A stretch of 64,000 bases of DNA, taken from contig SMMW01000033.1 of the NCBI GenBank assembly GCA_004794655.1, forward strand, positions 1,491,501-1,555,500, in the 5' to 3' direction. The DNA is from Marisa cornuarietis (Eukaryota; Mollusca; Gastropoda; Architaenioglossa; Ampullariidae). The notes beneath the pieces are model-generated. The model saw only the letters and a list, made by a program, of their open reading frames with translations. It was not told the origin of the DNA and made no database searches. Every line of letters starts with the position of its first letter. Positions within the stretch are counted from its first letter, which is position 1. A program made the translations under genes and the position numbers. Of this stretch, positions 43,201 through 58,200 are shown piece by piece.

Positions 43201-46200
43201 TTGCAAATCTCTTATGTGCTAAATGACTGCAATTATTCCAAAAGGTTTAGCACTATTTCTTGCAATTATTCTTCTAAATCAAAAAATAATAGTGTTAATA
43301 ACAATATCTAGGTAAATAATGGTCTGGGCTCTTCAGTCAGATGACCCAGATTGGACGAATTGTGACGAAACATGGTAAAGTTACACAATGAAAAGAGAAT
43401 TCTGTGACAATATGTGCTCACCACTTTTGCCTGGTCCTTTTTCTGCAACAACTGACATGCTTCAACAGCTTTTGAAGCCACATGGGTGGAATCTGATGAT
43501 ATTTTTTGTAAACATGAATTTACAACTTTCTGAGAATGACACAGTAGCGAAAGAGAAAGAATGAAAAATATTGAGACAACAAAGGGTTATATGCACAGCC
43601 ACACTAGATGGACGCTAAAATTAGTTACAATGCTTATAAAATATTAGCAGTTTTGTCAACCGTTAGGTGTTAGACCCATGCACACACATTATGGCCTGCA
43701 CACCTGAAAAGCATGCATGCTTGAACAGTGTGCACATCTATACACACACACATGCTCTCTTTTTCTCTTTCTCACACACATGCAGTCTCTCCTTCTGACA
43801 GGCACTGACATGTGATAACCATGTTCATGGCCTTTTCCTTCAACTGCTCTGGGGCCTCAGTGTCTGTGAGTTGCTGCCAACACCAGACCATAAGTGACGT
43901 CTGCAATGACCCTGTGAGGCATATGAGGTATGTCATGTGCTGGCTGAAGTCATCTCGAGACACTGCCATTGCAAATTCTTGGCCTGCTACAAGGACCAAA
44001 GTCTGCATGACTTCAAGTACTGGTCCTGGTTCAAAGCTCTGTTAATTAAAAACAAGGAACACAGTTCAATTGTATTTTAAGACAGTGCCCTCTGAAAAAT
44101 TTTTTATTTAAACACTAAGCATTTTGAGATCAAAAGTAAAGACTGCAGAAACCCACATCATCCACATAAAATGGTTTAATGTCTGCAATTTTATATTTTA
44201 TCTATGCCAATTAATGGAAACTAGGTTTCATAAAGTTTTGGGCAGAAATTGTTTCCTTCACAATGCCTGCAAGGAGCAAGGATGCAACACATAGCTGCAT
44301 GTTCTTTTATGTTTTCTTGCACCTGAATTAATATTAACCATATTAACAATAACAACACTTCAATAATAGCTCATTTTAAAACACACCTGCCCATCACAGT
44401 GACAAAGTACAGTGGCAAAGAGCAAGAAATTTAAAAAGATATGAACTTAAATAAAAAGGAAGGAAAAAAAACAATGCTGGCATAATATTTAGGAGGGGAC
44501 TTCGAGAAGAAGCACTGTTATATTGTTTCAGGTTACTCCCTGTGCACAACACACATATCAGTTATATGCCATCTCCTCTTTATAATCCAGGGCGGTCCGG
44601 TGGCACAATGGTTATAATGCCCGTCGCCAATACAACAATGGCTGTCCTTGGTTCAGCTCTCGTCTTGGGCACGCTGTTCTTTCTCTGCATGTGGCATCTG
44701 TTTACAGGGCTGGCTGCCTTTCAGTGCCTTAGTTGCCGGCTGAGTGTAAAACATCCCCCCTCCTCTTTATAATCTAACATCCTAGCCCTGCAATGACATG
44801 TTGCTTTGGATTTTCTTTTTGTATTATTATTTTTACTTCTTTTCTTTTGTTTTTCGTTTGTTATTGTGGATGTGGAAGCTGCGAGTTAGGAACGTCACCC
44901 TGTAACAGGAGTGTGGAAATAAAGGCTATACAGCTGGATATCGTTTGTCATACTGCAATGAGACGTGCAGCATGGGCTCATACAGTGTCCACTGCACAAG
45001 CAGCTGTGGAAACTGTTCGGGGGAACAGCATGTGACCCAGTCCATGGAGTATGTTCAATGGGTTGTATACCCGGATATCAGCTGCTGTATTGTAATGAGC
45101 CATGCAAGAAAGGTTCCTTCGGTGTAGGCTACAGCAACACGTGGTAGCTGTCCCAAAGGAAGTACTTGCGATGCCTCATCAGGAGACTGTTTAGGGTGCA
45201 GCGCTGGATATTAGCCACCAACCTGCATTAAACTATGCAAAACTGGTAGGTACGATGCAAGCTGCAAGGAAACATGCGGCAACTGTACAGAAAATAGTCT
45301 ATGTAATATCTCTACCAGCAGCTGTGACAAAGGATGTGCTGCAGGATATAAGCTACCTTGTGCAGCAATTTTTCATACGGTCCCAAGTGTAGCAGTATGT
45401 GCAGCAACTGCTCTGAGGAAACAACAAGCAGCATCATGATAGTGGAGATACAGGAGAATATCCAATAAGCTGCATGCAGGATATCAGGGAAGCTATTTTG
45501 ATGACTCCTGCTGAGCTGGTACATATGGCATAAATAGCAATGACACATGCAGCAAATGTACCAAGCATAATCGGTGTAACTTTTTATTTTAAAGCACCTT
45601 TAGCCTCCCCATAAGCCAGGGATGATGCTCTATTCAAGAGAACTTTATTATTATTGTACTAAACTTCATGTTCTACTATACTGCTGTCACCACCACCACA
45701 ACCACCGTCACCATCATTGTTATTATCTTAGTTTTCTCTCATTCTTCTCTCACCTCTGTTGGCACTTTAGGTAATTCAAGTAAGCCCCTGGGATCAACAG
45801 AACTGAAGAACTGACATAGAGACTGGAAGACTAGTGATACTGATGGAGCAGTTGTTAGTTTCTGTGGAAAAATAAATCTAAAATAAAGACATATCCTATG
45901 CTACTATGCATATAGGATGCATTCACTTCACAGGACATCCAGATTGGGCTACTCATTTCTAACTTTCAGTGTTAAAAACCACATGTTCATAAAAATGGAA
46001 GACATAAGGTGAGGAAAACTTAAAGATAATTTTTTTATTTACATGCTCTTTATTCAAGATTGACCAGATTCACCATAAGATTTACACGACTCAAAAGGAA
46101 CAATAGTACTTTTGCAACGATCAAAAGTTGTTCTGTTATCCAACATCTCTGTTATCTGTTATCAACTAATGACCTAACCCATTAAGTTCTTAGAACAATA

Positions 46201-49200
46201 CAAAAATGATAACAAACAAACTTTATGCATTAGCAAAAAAAAAAATCAAATTAGTAAGGCATATCCAACATCAGAAACAGCAATATACTTTTTGTGAAAA
46301 TAGAATTTACAACACAGTGAATCAAACTTACATCAACATTATTCATCATGCTGAACAACCTTTGTCTCTTGGCTTCTTTATCAGGAAAGAAAAGGCTTGC
46401 TCCTAAAAGACAGATACTTTATCAGACTTGTACCACGACTGGTGGATAAAGCCAAAGAACCAATGGTGTACACAACTTTATAAATAAATTCTGTTTATTA
46501 AACTACACAGAAGTTTTCGTTTAAGGCATAGTTTCAAGCTATTTTTAACTCAATAAACTATGTAAATAGCTATCTTGCTAAAATCTGAAGTTGAAGAATA
46601 AAATCTATATTGGCTAAAACTGCAATACATGATTCTGAGAGCCTAAGCAGTTGCCAAGAAGAAAAAACAAAAACAGCTAAGCCTTTATACCAGTAGTACA
46701 AAAACAGCACAGCATGAGTAGCTCAGTGGTACATAGTAAGGATTGCTGTTCTTTTATGATCAAGAAGGAACACTTACCATCAACAATAAGCTGTTCAGAA
46801 AGTCTGTAGATTTTGCTTTTGTGGTCCACATTTGGATCATCAATGACTTTGCATAGGTATTCAAAGAGGAGTTCAGCAGTCTCCTACAATCAACAGTACC
46901 TATCGTATAATCTTAAAATGTGTGAGTTATGCATAAATATTGCCCAAATCATCCATTATTTCATGTATTTTCACATGCATAAATTTGCCAATGTTGTGGG
47001 CGTATATGTGCATGCTGGCAGACATGCACCTTTGCATTTTCAATTGTTTGTGCACACATTTTAAATGAAAAAAGATGGAGTGGTTTAAAGTGTGGTGGCT
47101 AAAAGTGCCTGAAATCATGACAATGAAAAATCAGGTTTTGTGGGTTTAGTTCTTGGCTCCGTTGCTTGATGTCACACCTGTTCCAAGGGCTATTCATTGG
47201 TGGTTTTCTCAAGGTGCTCTAGTTTCCTCTTTGTGCCTGTGTGTGTGTGTGTGTGTGCACAAACATGCAACTTTGAAAGCCACATTTAATGCCTATCTAT
47301 TGTGTGTTTCTGTACCTTCACGGATTTCCCAGTGTTTGCACACACACATATACATGGTAAGCCCACTTTCAGCGGTGTGGAAATGCAACATGAAAAATAA
47401 TCATGATTATTACTATTATTGTTGCTGTTAAGAAAATAAAACTACCTTGGAAGAAGAGCTCTGGAGAGAAAGATGTGGGACAAGTTTATACAGCAGTTCC
47501 ATTAACAAGAGACCACAGTTCTGCCATTTCTCCTCTGTGCTGTGAAACATAATTTATAGACGAAAATATTAAATGTCTACACTATGATAATAATAATAAT
47601 AATAATAATAATAGATTTAATACTTACCTGTCCCCATAGTGGAGGCTTCAAGCAAAGAAGAATGGAAAAGGGCAACAAAAAAACACAGGAAGTAAATAAA
47701 AAAGAACACAAGAAGACAAAGAATACAGGGTAGGGAGGAAATAGGTAGAAAGGAGAAACATATACCAGGACACCAGCGAAAACTAAAAACAGCAGAAGAA
47801 ATAACATTTTAAATCTGACCTGAAAGCAGAAAGCAAAGACACCATACAAAGGGAGTGGGATATGGAATTCTACATGATGGGACCAAAAAAATGATAATCT
47901 CTGCTCAAACGCTTCAAGTTGTCTATGAAGGAAAGAAGATCAGCATGTTTTTAGGAATGTAACAGTGGAGAAAGAAAGAGATGAGATTATGACCCGTCAC
48001 TAACAGGCAATAATCAATGACTACATATACAACACAAGCCTCTGTCAAGTCATACTCCAAATAGGAAGACAGGAATGGTTCAAGTAAACTATTATCAACA
48101 AATAGCATGCAGAGAACAACTTTTTCAGTATTTCTGACAAAAAAATAAAGATTAAAGACTGGATGGGAGGTTTGATGATTTGGATTTAAGTGAGACTTTT
48201 TTTTGAACAAAGTTGTTACAATAACATGTTTGTAAGACTGAAGAACCTCAAAGACAATTAACTTATTACCAACTTTCAAAATAGCTGGCACTGTCTACAC
48301 ACTCGGGCAAAAGATAGCAAGAGGATTAAGGTGTAAGTCTTTCAAAAATGCTGAAACTTGAGATTTTGTGACTGATTTAAAATCACTGAAATGCAAACTC
48401 TTTAAGGCACCGAGGTCATGAATCAATGCTCTGATCAAAGAAGCCTAATGTTGTCAGTATTATTAAGAAAATATGTACCAAAAAAAATCTGGTAATTGCT
48501 CCACAAAGACCAGCAAAGAGACATGACTTACTACTTCTCTCCTTGACTGTCAGGATAATAATCTAGAACTACACATTACATTTGTAAATATTAAATTATA
48601 TTATTGAATATTGTACAAATTAAAATAACAGACCTGCTATCAAAACTCTTGTACAGGCTCCATAGAGTTTCCAGCTCTACACCTGTGTAATCTAGGTATT
48701 CAGGTCTTGAAAACTTCCCTTTCTTTTTACCCTGTTTAAGTAACACCAGAATGGCAAAATCAACAGCTGTTATCACAATGTCAGCAAGATGGGACATATT
48801 CTGTTATCTACTGGCTTTTTCATAAAATCATATAATGCATTTAAAAATTGCCGATTTAACACTCACATATTTAAAAAAAACTTTAATGCATGATAAATAT
48901 GGGCTTCTGATCGGAGGATATGAAAGCATACCATCTTTATTTTCATGATAAAATTATACAATATCTGTGACAAACAATGAAGATTATCTTACAAAGTGTG
49001 AGAGACCCTACAATTTAAAAAATAACTGTTCCATGTCTAACTCATAACATTCTGATTTTAGGTTTATATACACAAATAACTATTTATCACAATCAAGCAG
49101 CTTCTGCAATTTATAGAACTTTACTTACATAAATAGTAGTATCTGTAATCCAAAAGCACACTTCACTTAAAGTTTGATATGTTTTGACTGAATTCAACAT

Positions 49201-52200
49201 CATCCACATTCCAGTTTGGGCAAACCAAATAACACTAGCCCTGAATGTGTGCATCTGTGAAAACAACATACTATATATGCGTTTAGAAAGTTTTTGTGCT
49301 ACACAAGGCCAAAGTTTTACACACCTGGTCCTGAGAGAGATCAACCAGAAAATTCAAAACCCAGTAAGCAATGTCTGGACTTCCACAAATTCCACGTTTT
49401 GTGGTACTGGGTGGCATGATCTGAAAAAGGAAGTGAAAAATGCAGTTTGTAATACTACTGACAATGCCCCTAATAAGTTCATGGAATAATACACAATGAG
49501 TGCAATCAGTATATGAGACTACACACAAAAATCTACCGTAAGAAATTCCTTTACCTTAAGCTCAGTTTCTCCGAAGACATGCTTTTTGACAAAGCCATAG
49601 AACTTAACTTCAACAATTCCAAGCTTCTGAGCACTCTCTTGACGAGGTTCCAAAAACTTGACCAGGATGTACTGCAAGATGTTGACCAAGCCCATGAGAT
49701 TTCAGTCACTAATAGACTCAGAGGAGCAAACAATTGGGATTTTTTTAAAATCCCAGAACATAAGAAACTGCTAAAATCTTCTAGGTTTTTGCATTTGCAT
49801 ATCAACCCTTTTGTTCACATTCTTGTTTTTGACTAGCCTTATGCTTAGTCTGGATGCTTTATATATAAAATCTTACCTGTCCTACAGGATGCCAGCTTAC
49901 AGGAACATCAATCTCATCACTGAAAAAATAATTAATATAATCAGTCTCCTTTCAATGATGTGACAGAATACATTCTTCTTCAGCATGTTTTATTATATTT
50001 TCCTAAAATAAGCATGGCTTACATCTAGAATATGCAACATACATGATAACAAAATTTGAAATATACCCTGAAAGACTGCTGACACTTGGCTAGAGAAAAT
50101 GCTTTATTACTTCTGCTCGGAATTCAACAGTTTATTTATATTTAGCAATTTTCAGAAAAGCTCACATAGTCTAAGTCTTAAAACTGGAAGTGACAAACAT
50201 TTTATGAAAATGAGAGTGCACATTAACCTTCTTACAGTTTAAAAAAAAAAAAGAAAGAAAAAAAAAGCAACTCAGTTCTCTCTTTATTCTTCACACAATC
50301 CTTTCTCTTGATCTTGAATTTTGCTACACTGACTCACCAGTCATCATCAAAGGTAAAATAGGCAACCGGGTTATCTGGTTTTCCACCTACACCAGCATTT
50401 CTGCACAGAGTAATGTACGTTCCTCAGTACATGTAGCATTTATACATAAATGCACACACACAGACACACACAGATATATGATATATTAACTGCTAGTTCC
50501 ACTGTAGTGACGTCAGGACCAATCATATCATGACTTTGGAGAATCTGTGGGACAAATTTTGCCAGATAGTTGCTTTGCCTGTTCTGAGACAACCACTGTG
50601 TCTAGTACGTTCACTGATCTGAGTGAAACAACCATGGTAAAAAAATGCGCTTCGGGTTTGTCCAACACCGAAAGACTTGAAAACAGACAAGTGAGGTTCA
50701 TACCATTTCCAAGACTGTATCATGACAGGGAAAAATGTCTCATAGATAAACTTTGAAATTGACCACATGGGTGGCTTCACATGGAACAACAACTACACCT
50801 TTTACATTTGCACCAAAGTCGAATAATTTTACACCAGCATGTAAAAAATGTATTGAAAAAGAGTCAAGACAAAAAACAAGCTGTATTTGACATGCAAATT
50901 TTTGTTTTAAAGTGGCATCATAGTTCAGGCCAGTCAATGACAGCACTTAGTGCGGTGTTTAGTAAAAAATGTAAAGCTGGCTTCTTCCCTATAAAAGCAT
51001 GTTTTATTATTATTAATAAATTGTCTTCTGTTCTCTTTTAACTCATACAAATTTCTCCTTTATCCTGCCTTGCAATCACAATGGGCTTCTGTAATTGCGG
51101 TGGCTCCAATGGTCCTGTGAATTCAATGTTGCACTGACTGACTATTACTTGCATAACATTTAGCCTGAATGTTAATCTTGCCAGCTCTACAGCCTCCAAA
51201 ATATTTGACATCGGGAATGTAGCATTCTTTTTTAATTTAAAAAAAAACTGTGCGCCTTTGGCAGACTCATAATAAGATGTTAAAAGGATAAAAATGATCG
51301 CCAAAGTCCCATGGTAGAGAACAGATGTTCACTCAACACGTAGCCATGTGTACCACCATTGATGAAACAGTAAATGAGAGTGTGACCATACCAAAATCAT
51401 ATTTTTACAAATGAATATCAGAGCACACCAACAATTTCACATGTATATAAATGTACAATCATATTCCCTGATACAAATTACATTATTTCAAGAGAGTTTC
51501 TTGTTTTATCTTCTTGGCATCACGTAAGACAGAAATACAAAAACATTACAGTTTACATACCTGACTTGAACACTGAACTTATATTCTATATCCCCCCATT
51601 TGTCATATACAGCAAACTTTTCTAATGCTTCCTCCATCTGGAATTCTCTTCTGCAAAATGTAAATAATATAGAACTGTACACTACCAGTTGTACGCTGAA
51701 AAAAATTTGTCAGATTTTAATGTTTTACCTTCTAAATGTCACATTCATCACCCAGGCATGCATGAAATTCATCTACTTTAACCAGCCTACCCATAAAGTC
51801 CCAGCAAACAATTTGCAATGCCCTTGGTTGTTATAGTTACCTTTAACCCCTAAAACAAACCCTAACCCCAAAATCATTGTTAACCTCACCCAATCCCATC
51901 CCCATCCCAAATGTATACCTGTACTAAAAAATTAAAACTTTGATGATACAGTATGTCCTCACTTTAAAATTATGGGCACTACACAGCGGTTCTTTACCAG
52001 ATTTTGATCAACATGTTTAAAACTTATTACAAAAAAATACCACTTTAACAACAAATAACTCACTGATCAGTGTTGAAAACAAAGATTAAGCCTCTTCTAG
52101 GCCCACGGCTTCCAGGCACAACCTACAAGACAAACTGAAATATTTAGGCATTCTCTTTGTACACATCTGTTCTAAAATCAAGGTTCAATTTTCCCTTCAA

Positions 52201-55200
52201 AATTAAATGAGGGCAACATGACCAGCTGAAGACTAAATTCTGCTGGAAAATGTTTAGATTCAACGTTATCTGCCACTACCATCTTAAAATCAGAATACTT
52301 TTTATGAAACAATTTATTGAAACAATATAATAAGCTATTGTTCTATTTCCACTATCTGATAGGTATGTGAAACGACCACGAGGGTTGCCACTACATACTC
52401 CATTTAGCATAATCAAATCCAAATCCATATCTAGCACTAGTCGGCCATATTTATTTACCATCTTATCCTCTGAGTGCCTGTATTCAATGACAGTATCATC
52501 ATTTGTAGAATGCATATCATACAATGTATTGATGTATATATATATACACCATTTTTGGTGGTAAAATTTCTTTCTTCAAGTACTTACCAGATGACATGAC
52601 TATAAGGAGATATCACCCTCCAGCTACCCAAATCCAGCTGGCACACTTGCAAAGCAAGAAACACGTGCCTCACAAACACTAGAGCACAGCTCAGCCCCCA
52701 CCTCCACCCCTGCCTGCCCCAGTAGTGAGCACTCTTCTCCAGTTTTTGCCTGGACTGAGTCTGACCCCACTGCGGGGAGGCAGGAGGGAGCTAGCTGTCA
52801 TGTCATCTGGTAAGTACTCGAAGAAAGAAATTTTACCACCAAAAATGGTATTTCTTCTTCGTACTGTACCAGATGACATGACTATAAGGAGACTAAATAA
52901 AAGGCGGAGGGAGTGTTCCCCCTTTCAACCAGTTCCTAAGAACTGAAAACAAACAAAATTATTACCCACCCCAAATCCAGCCAGGCCATAAGCTGGGAGG
53001 CCGCCACAAGCGTCATCTCGTCTTCTCGCCCACGGCTGAGCATGCCAAACCACCTGCCATGTGCTGAGCCGCCGAGACGTTACCGATAGCTTATAAGGAG
53101 TCCATATGTGGGGTTAAGTCTCTAATAAAGAATCTACAAAAGATAGACTCAGACCTCCATCCAAACGCTTTGATAGTATTAGATAACGCTATGTTACTGG
53201 AAAAGGCTAGGTTAGCTGCTACTGCTCTAACCGTATGAGCCCTGGCCGGCACCAATGTGGCTGCTGAAGGGGAAAGTGCTACATAGGCTGCTTTGATAAT
53301 CCCTTTTCTCCAGGCTGCTATTGTCTGGGCCAAACAACTGATTTGCTCTGCCTCAACGGTAAAAACAATCTGGACCGACCTTTCCTGAAAGGTGCAGATG
53401 TTAATAAGATCCTTAGTGCTCTGACTGGATCCTGAAGTCTGGCCATGTCCCTATCCCCCCTTCTAGGGAGAGGCTGAATGACAAGCTCATGTGGTCCCAG
53501 GGTAGGTAGCCTGTTCTTAGCCAAGATTCCTGGGTGGATAAGCAAGGACACAGATCCATCCCCTCTAAACTGTAAATAAGAGGGTCTACCGGAAAGGCCT
53601 GAATCTCCCCACACCCTGGCTGCTGTGGCCATGACGACCAAAAAGAGGTCTTACAAGTAAGCAACTTGAAGGATGCCCTAGTCAAGGGTTCAAAGACCTC
53701 GGAGTTCAGAAACATCAGGACCCAACCCAGGTTCCATGCGGGAAAAAGAGAGCGGGTCACTTAGGGAGAGGTTAGCCAGTAAGGCAGAAATGTCTCTGTT
53801 CGACCCCACATCCCACAGGCCTAGATGTCTGAAAGTGTCAGACAGCATGGCTTTATAGCCCTTGATGGTGATGGGTGTCAAAGAGTGAAACAGCCAAAAG
53901 AGGAAATCTGCAACCATCACCGGTGACCTATCAGTCAGCCTGAGTTTTGGTCTCGCCTCCACCTCTGAAAAACTCTCCATTTACCCTTGTACACCTTTAT
54001 AGTGGAGGGCCTTCGAGCGGCAGCAATGCGAGCCACTGCCTCACCAGAGAAGTCACTGCCTCGGATGGAGTGCCTGATAACACCCAGGCATGAAGGTTCA
54101 GGGTGACTGGCGCCGGGTGAAAGACCTGGGAGAGAGGATGTTTCAGTAACTTCCGGAGAGCCGGAAGTTTCCTTGGTATGACCATGGACAGATCTGCCAT
54201 TTCCGAACTCCAGGACCTGCAACAATTCAGGGGTGCCACCAAAAGGACCTTGTCATTGGGCCCCCGGATCTTCGCCAACACCTTGGGGAGAAGCACTGAC
54301 GGGGGAAAGGCAGAAGCCAGAAGACCGTCCCAATCCTGAGACAAGGCATCCACTGCCCAGGCCCAAGGATCTGGCACTGGAGACACAAATGTCGGCAGCT
54401 TGTTTTCCTCCTGGTAGCAAACAGGTCCACCTGGGGGCGAAAGAAACCTGACACATCTGCTGAAAAGTGGCCGGATGCATAGACTATTCTGAGTGAAGTA
54501 CCTGGCCCTTCCTGCTCAGTGCGTCTGCTATCACACTGAGTCTCCCCGGAATGTGACGAGCCCTTAGCGATATTCCCTGGTCTAGGCACCACCATAGCAT
54601 TCTCCAGACTAGCAGGCACAGTTCGGGTGACAGCCTGCCCCCTTGATGCCATAAATACCAGACTGCTGCAGAGTTGTCTGACAATACCATGACAACTCAG
54701 CGCACCGCTACCTGCTTTTTGCCTTCGAGGGCAGAGTGTACCAGTTTGTGGTGAGGCCGCTCTGCCCTCGAAGGCAAAAAGCAGGTACCGGTGCGCTGCT
54801 TGATGCATAGGAACATGGAGATAGGCATCCTTTAGATCTATACTTATTGTGAAATCGCCAACTGCTACCGCCGCTCTCACTGATCTGACGGTCTCCATAG
54901 CAAATCGAGGAAGGCAGAGGAAGGTATTGAGCCTGCTGAGGTCCAGGATCGGTCTTCCAGTTTCCTCCTGGCTTTGGCACTAAGAACAGGATGGAGTAGA
55001 TCCCTTCTTTCCACTTCCTGAATGGCCTTCTTCCCCAGCAGGGTCTTGATCTCGCTTTGCAGTGACCACGCCTTCCGTCTGTTGGTTGGCACTGGCGTCC
55101 ACACTGGCAACAGAGAACACAGTGGTCCGTCTCAAAAGTCAGTCTCAGTCTCTGGCTGATGACTGAGTAGACCCATGGATCGGTGGTCTGAAAAGTCTCC

Positions 55201-58200
55201 CAATGGGCCTGATGGGTCCGCAGTGACACCCCGACTTGATGAGTGGGAGTGTCGGGGTGAATAGGAGGCGAAGCTGATGAAAGGACGTCTATAGCTCTCG
55301 ACTGGATGGAGCTCTTCCCTTGGCCCGTCCCGTCCGCGAGCTTGGCAGTAGGACCAATCCTGCCGACACTTCCCGGCCGCACCCTGGCCCGCCAGAATAC
55401 CTGGGGTCTCCATCAGGTCCAAGTGAGCCGCCTGGGTCGTCAACGAGGTTGTGCAAGTCATATGGGTTCCAAATGCAGCCATGCTTACTGTTGACAAAAC
55501 ATCCCGACCCCAGGACGTGGCCAAGCGATCTTCGTAGCCCTTCTTCCAGACTGGTGAGCTCTCTGCACCTGAAGAAGGTACAGAACCGTCTCGGACTTGG
55601 TGACCTTCTGTTTGGGCCGGATCGCTCGCTGGCCTCGCCTGCAGGTCGAAGTATCCTGTGCTCGCTGACGAGATCGGGCACTGACCCAGCAAGCCGTAGT
55701 GTCGGTGCAGGACCACACTGTCTGGGTCTGGATAGGGGGCCGCTCTGCCACAGCCAGGAACCGGTCTCACCTGGTGCGGCGGTGACACCAGGGGAAAGGT
55801 CACCCTGCCATGGTAGGGGGCATGATCGCCAACTTCTTTCCCAGCCAGGCAGTCTACATAGGACAAGGTGGGGATGCACTGCCCACCGACCTCTGAACCC
55901 GGGCGGGGACGCAATGCCCGACCCTCTTGTGTTGCAAGGTGGGGAAGCACTGCTTAACGACCTGTTTCTGGCTCGGAGAGGATGGGTTCCGATCCTCCCA
56001 GCTCTTGGCCCGGTGGGGACAAGACACAGACGTCCCGGACCTGGAGTACCCCCTTTGAACACAGCGTCCCGCCTGCCTGCAGCTTCCTCCTCTTGGAATG
56101 AGGTGCGAAGGACCGTCTTCTGAGATAACAGGCTGTACACCCTCCCACTGGTGGACGTCCTTCAAGTCCCTGTGTTCGGCCGTATGAAGTTCTTCTTGTG
56201 GAACATGCCAGACCTTGTCTGCAGTCGATGGCCACACCCCATCCCTCGGCGGACCAGAGTGAGAGCTCTCCATGGTCTGACCTGTGGACAAAGGAACAGA
56301 AAAAAATTCTTACTTTCATCCTTGCTACCTGCCTGGTCTGGTGTCTGCTGACCACTCCCGCAGCTCGGGACTGACCCAGCAGAAGATCCAAAGAGGAGGA
56401 GCACTGGCCAAACGATTCGCGCCGGATGGCCTCCCTCTCCCCCTCCTGCACCCTCACGTCAGGGATGCTGCTTAAGCTCCTGGGCCGGGTGTGTCCCGGC
56501 CTGCCGGGAGCCATACAGGTGGAAGCGTCAACTGTTCCTTGACCCTCTTCCTGGTAACGCCCTCCTGGACCCCCGGCGGCAAGTCTCTGCTTTTGGTCAC
56601 TTTTCCGCCACCCAGGCCTTGACTGAGGCTGCCGGAAGGACGAGCGTGACTCCCTCGGCAAGTTGACCAGGACTGGCCTCTCCGCAAAAGATGCTTTGTC
56701 TCACCTTCTGTATAGCACCTCCAAAAAGTAAAAGGCCCTCAAAGCTGGCTTTCCTGAGCTGTTGTCTGTGATGTTCCTGGGAAAGAGAGCATCTCTGCAA
56801 AAAAGCATCCCTCTGAATCAACCTTACATTCATCTGCACAGTTATACCACAAACTGACGCATGCAATGTGGCCCTGTAAATGACACGTGCCAGCATCGCC
56901 ATATCTCTCATATTGTCTGTCCCTTTTTCTGCCAGGACAAGTATAGCCTCGCTTGCTAGCGACAAGAATGAATGCATATGCGCCAATCTGCGCATGAGAA
57001 CATCAACTGGTCTAAACCACTTCGGTAGCCTATTATCTCCAGCCCGTTGTGACAAGTAAAAAACTGACGAGGCGTCTGCATCTTTGTCTTTGTAAACAGA
57101 AACTCCAGTGTGTGGTTATCATACTAAACTTCTCTCCACCCACAATGTCACCATGTGGGATGGTTCCAGAAAACTTGAAATGTTTAACCCCGCCAGCTTG
57201 CTTTCCAGGAGATGCAGACAATCTGCAAAAACCGGGGCAGGGGGCAAAACCCTCGGCCCAGGATCTACTGTCTCTGTCCGCCGCTGCACATAGGGAATCT
57301 TTAATAACACCCTGCGCTCCCCCTTGTGGGCATCTGTCCGCTGTCAAGGTTCTATAATGATGTTAACCGCCTCCTGGAAATCTAAATGTACATTAGTGTT
57401 TTCTACTTCCGACTCCTCCCCGTCCTCCGGGTCAGAGGGACTCGACCTGCTCACATTCCTAACCCCTCCCTCCTGTGACAACTCCTAACGGGCTTCTGAT
57501 TCAGGCTGCTCTGACCGACACATATCATCTGACGCAACTGGGGGAGGGGGGGCGGCGGCCGCCCGGATGGCTGAGAGACCGGAAAAGGCATATAAGGAAA
57601 GGGAAACAAAAAAGGCATCCCCTCCCCTGTATAAGCCTGGAAACGGCAGTCCTGAAACCCCTGCCCTATTACTGAACGTGACAATCAAACAGGGGGAAGG
57701 AGGGGGGAGGGCAGACAAGTTTTCAAAACTCAGCTCCGACGCACCCTGCTCTGCACTCTGTCGGGGCGAACGCCACGGAATTGTGAAGCGCAGGATACCT
57801 CTGGCTGTCTAATCTTACCTTCTTTGTCCTTTTCTCTAACCGATACACGAGACTTAGTCAAACGCAGCCATTTCTTTTGAAGCCGCGGCTCGTTGCGAAT
57901 AACCTGCTCCCAATAGTCCTCCGACCACGCGCAGCAAACATCACACAGCCGGTTAGCTGAACAGGCAGTCAAGGCACCTCTCATGAGAATGAGCAGGAGA
58001 CTTCAACGAGCCACAAACAGAACACAGTCTATCCATGACAGAAGGCACAGCACTTGGAAAACTTCACAAGAAGGGTAGCTAAACACAGCGACCAACCTCT
58101 GTCACAGCCGGGCAAAAACTGGAGAAGAGTGCTCACTAATGTGGCAGGCAGGGGTGGGGGTGGGGGCTGAGCTGTGCTCTAGTGTTTGTGAGGCACGTGT

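Noticed and set aside
44601..44661. A and B boxes that could indicate a tRNA gene
   Set aside because: There is no cloverleaf beyond the boxes, and a second copy with the same non-tRNA body exists at 63455-63632, so this is a SINE.
47587..47613. Trinucleotide array as a sign of a coding repeat
   Set aside because: It lies in an intron and has the same composition as the LINE tails in the window.
49672..49745. Upstream extension of ZZEF1 exon 11 to include MGLVNILQ
   Set aside because: It has no AG acceptor before an in-frame TGA; the acceptor at 49672-49673 gives correct phase and a sensible peptide.
55320..56123. A 267-codon open frame on the plus strand inside DIRS copy A
   Set aside because: It is opposite to the reverse transcriptase region, GC-rich, without any motif, and best explained as a shadow frame.
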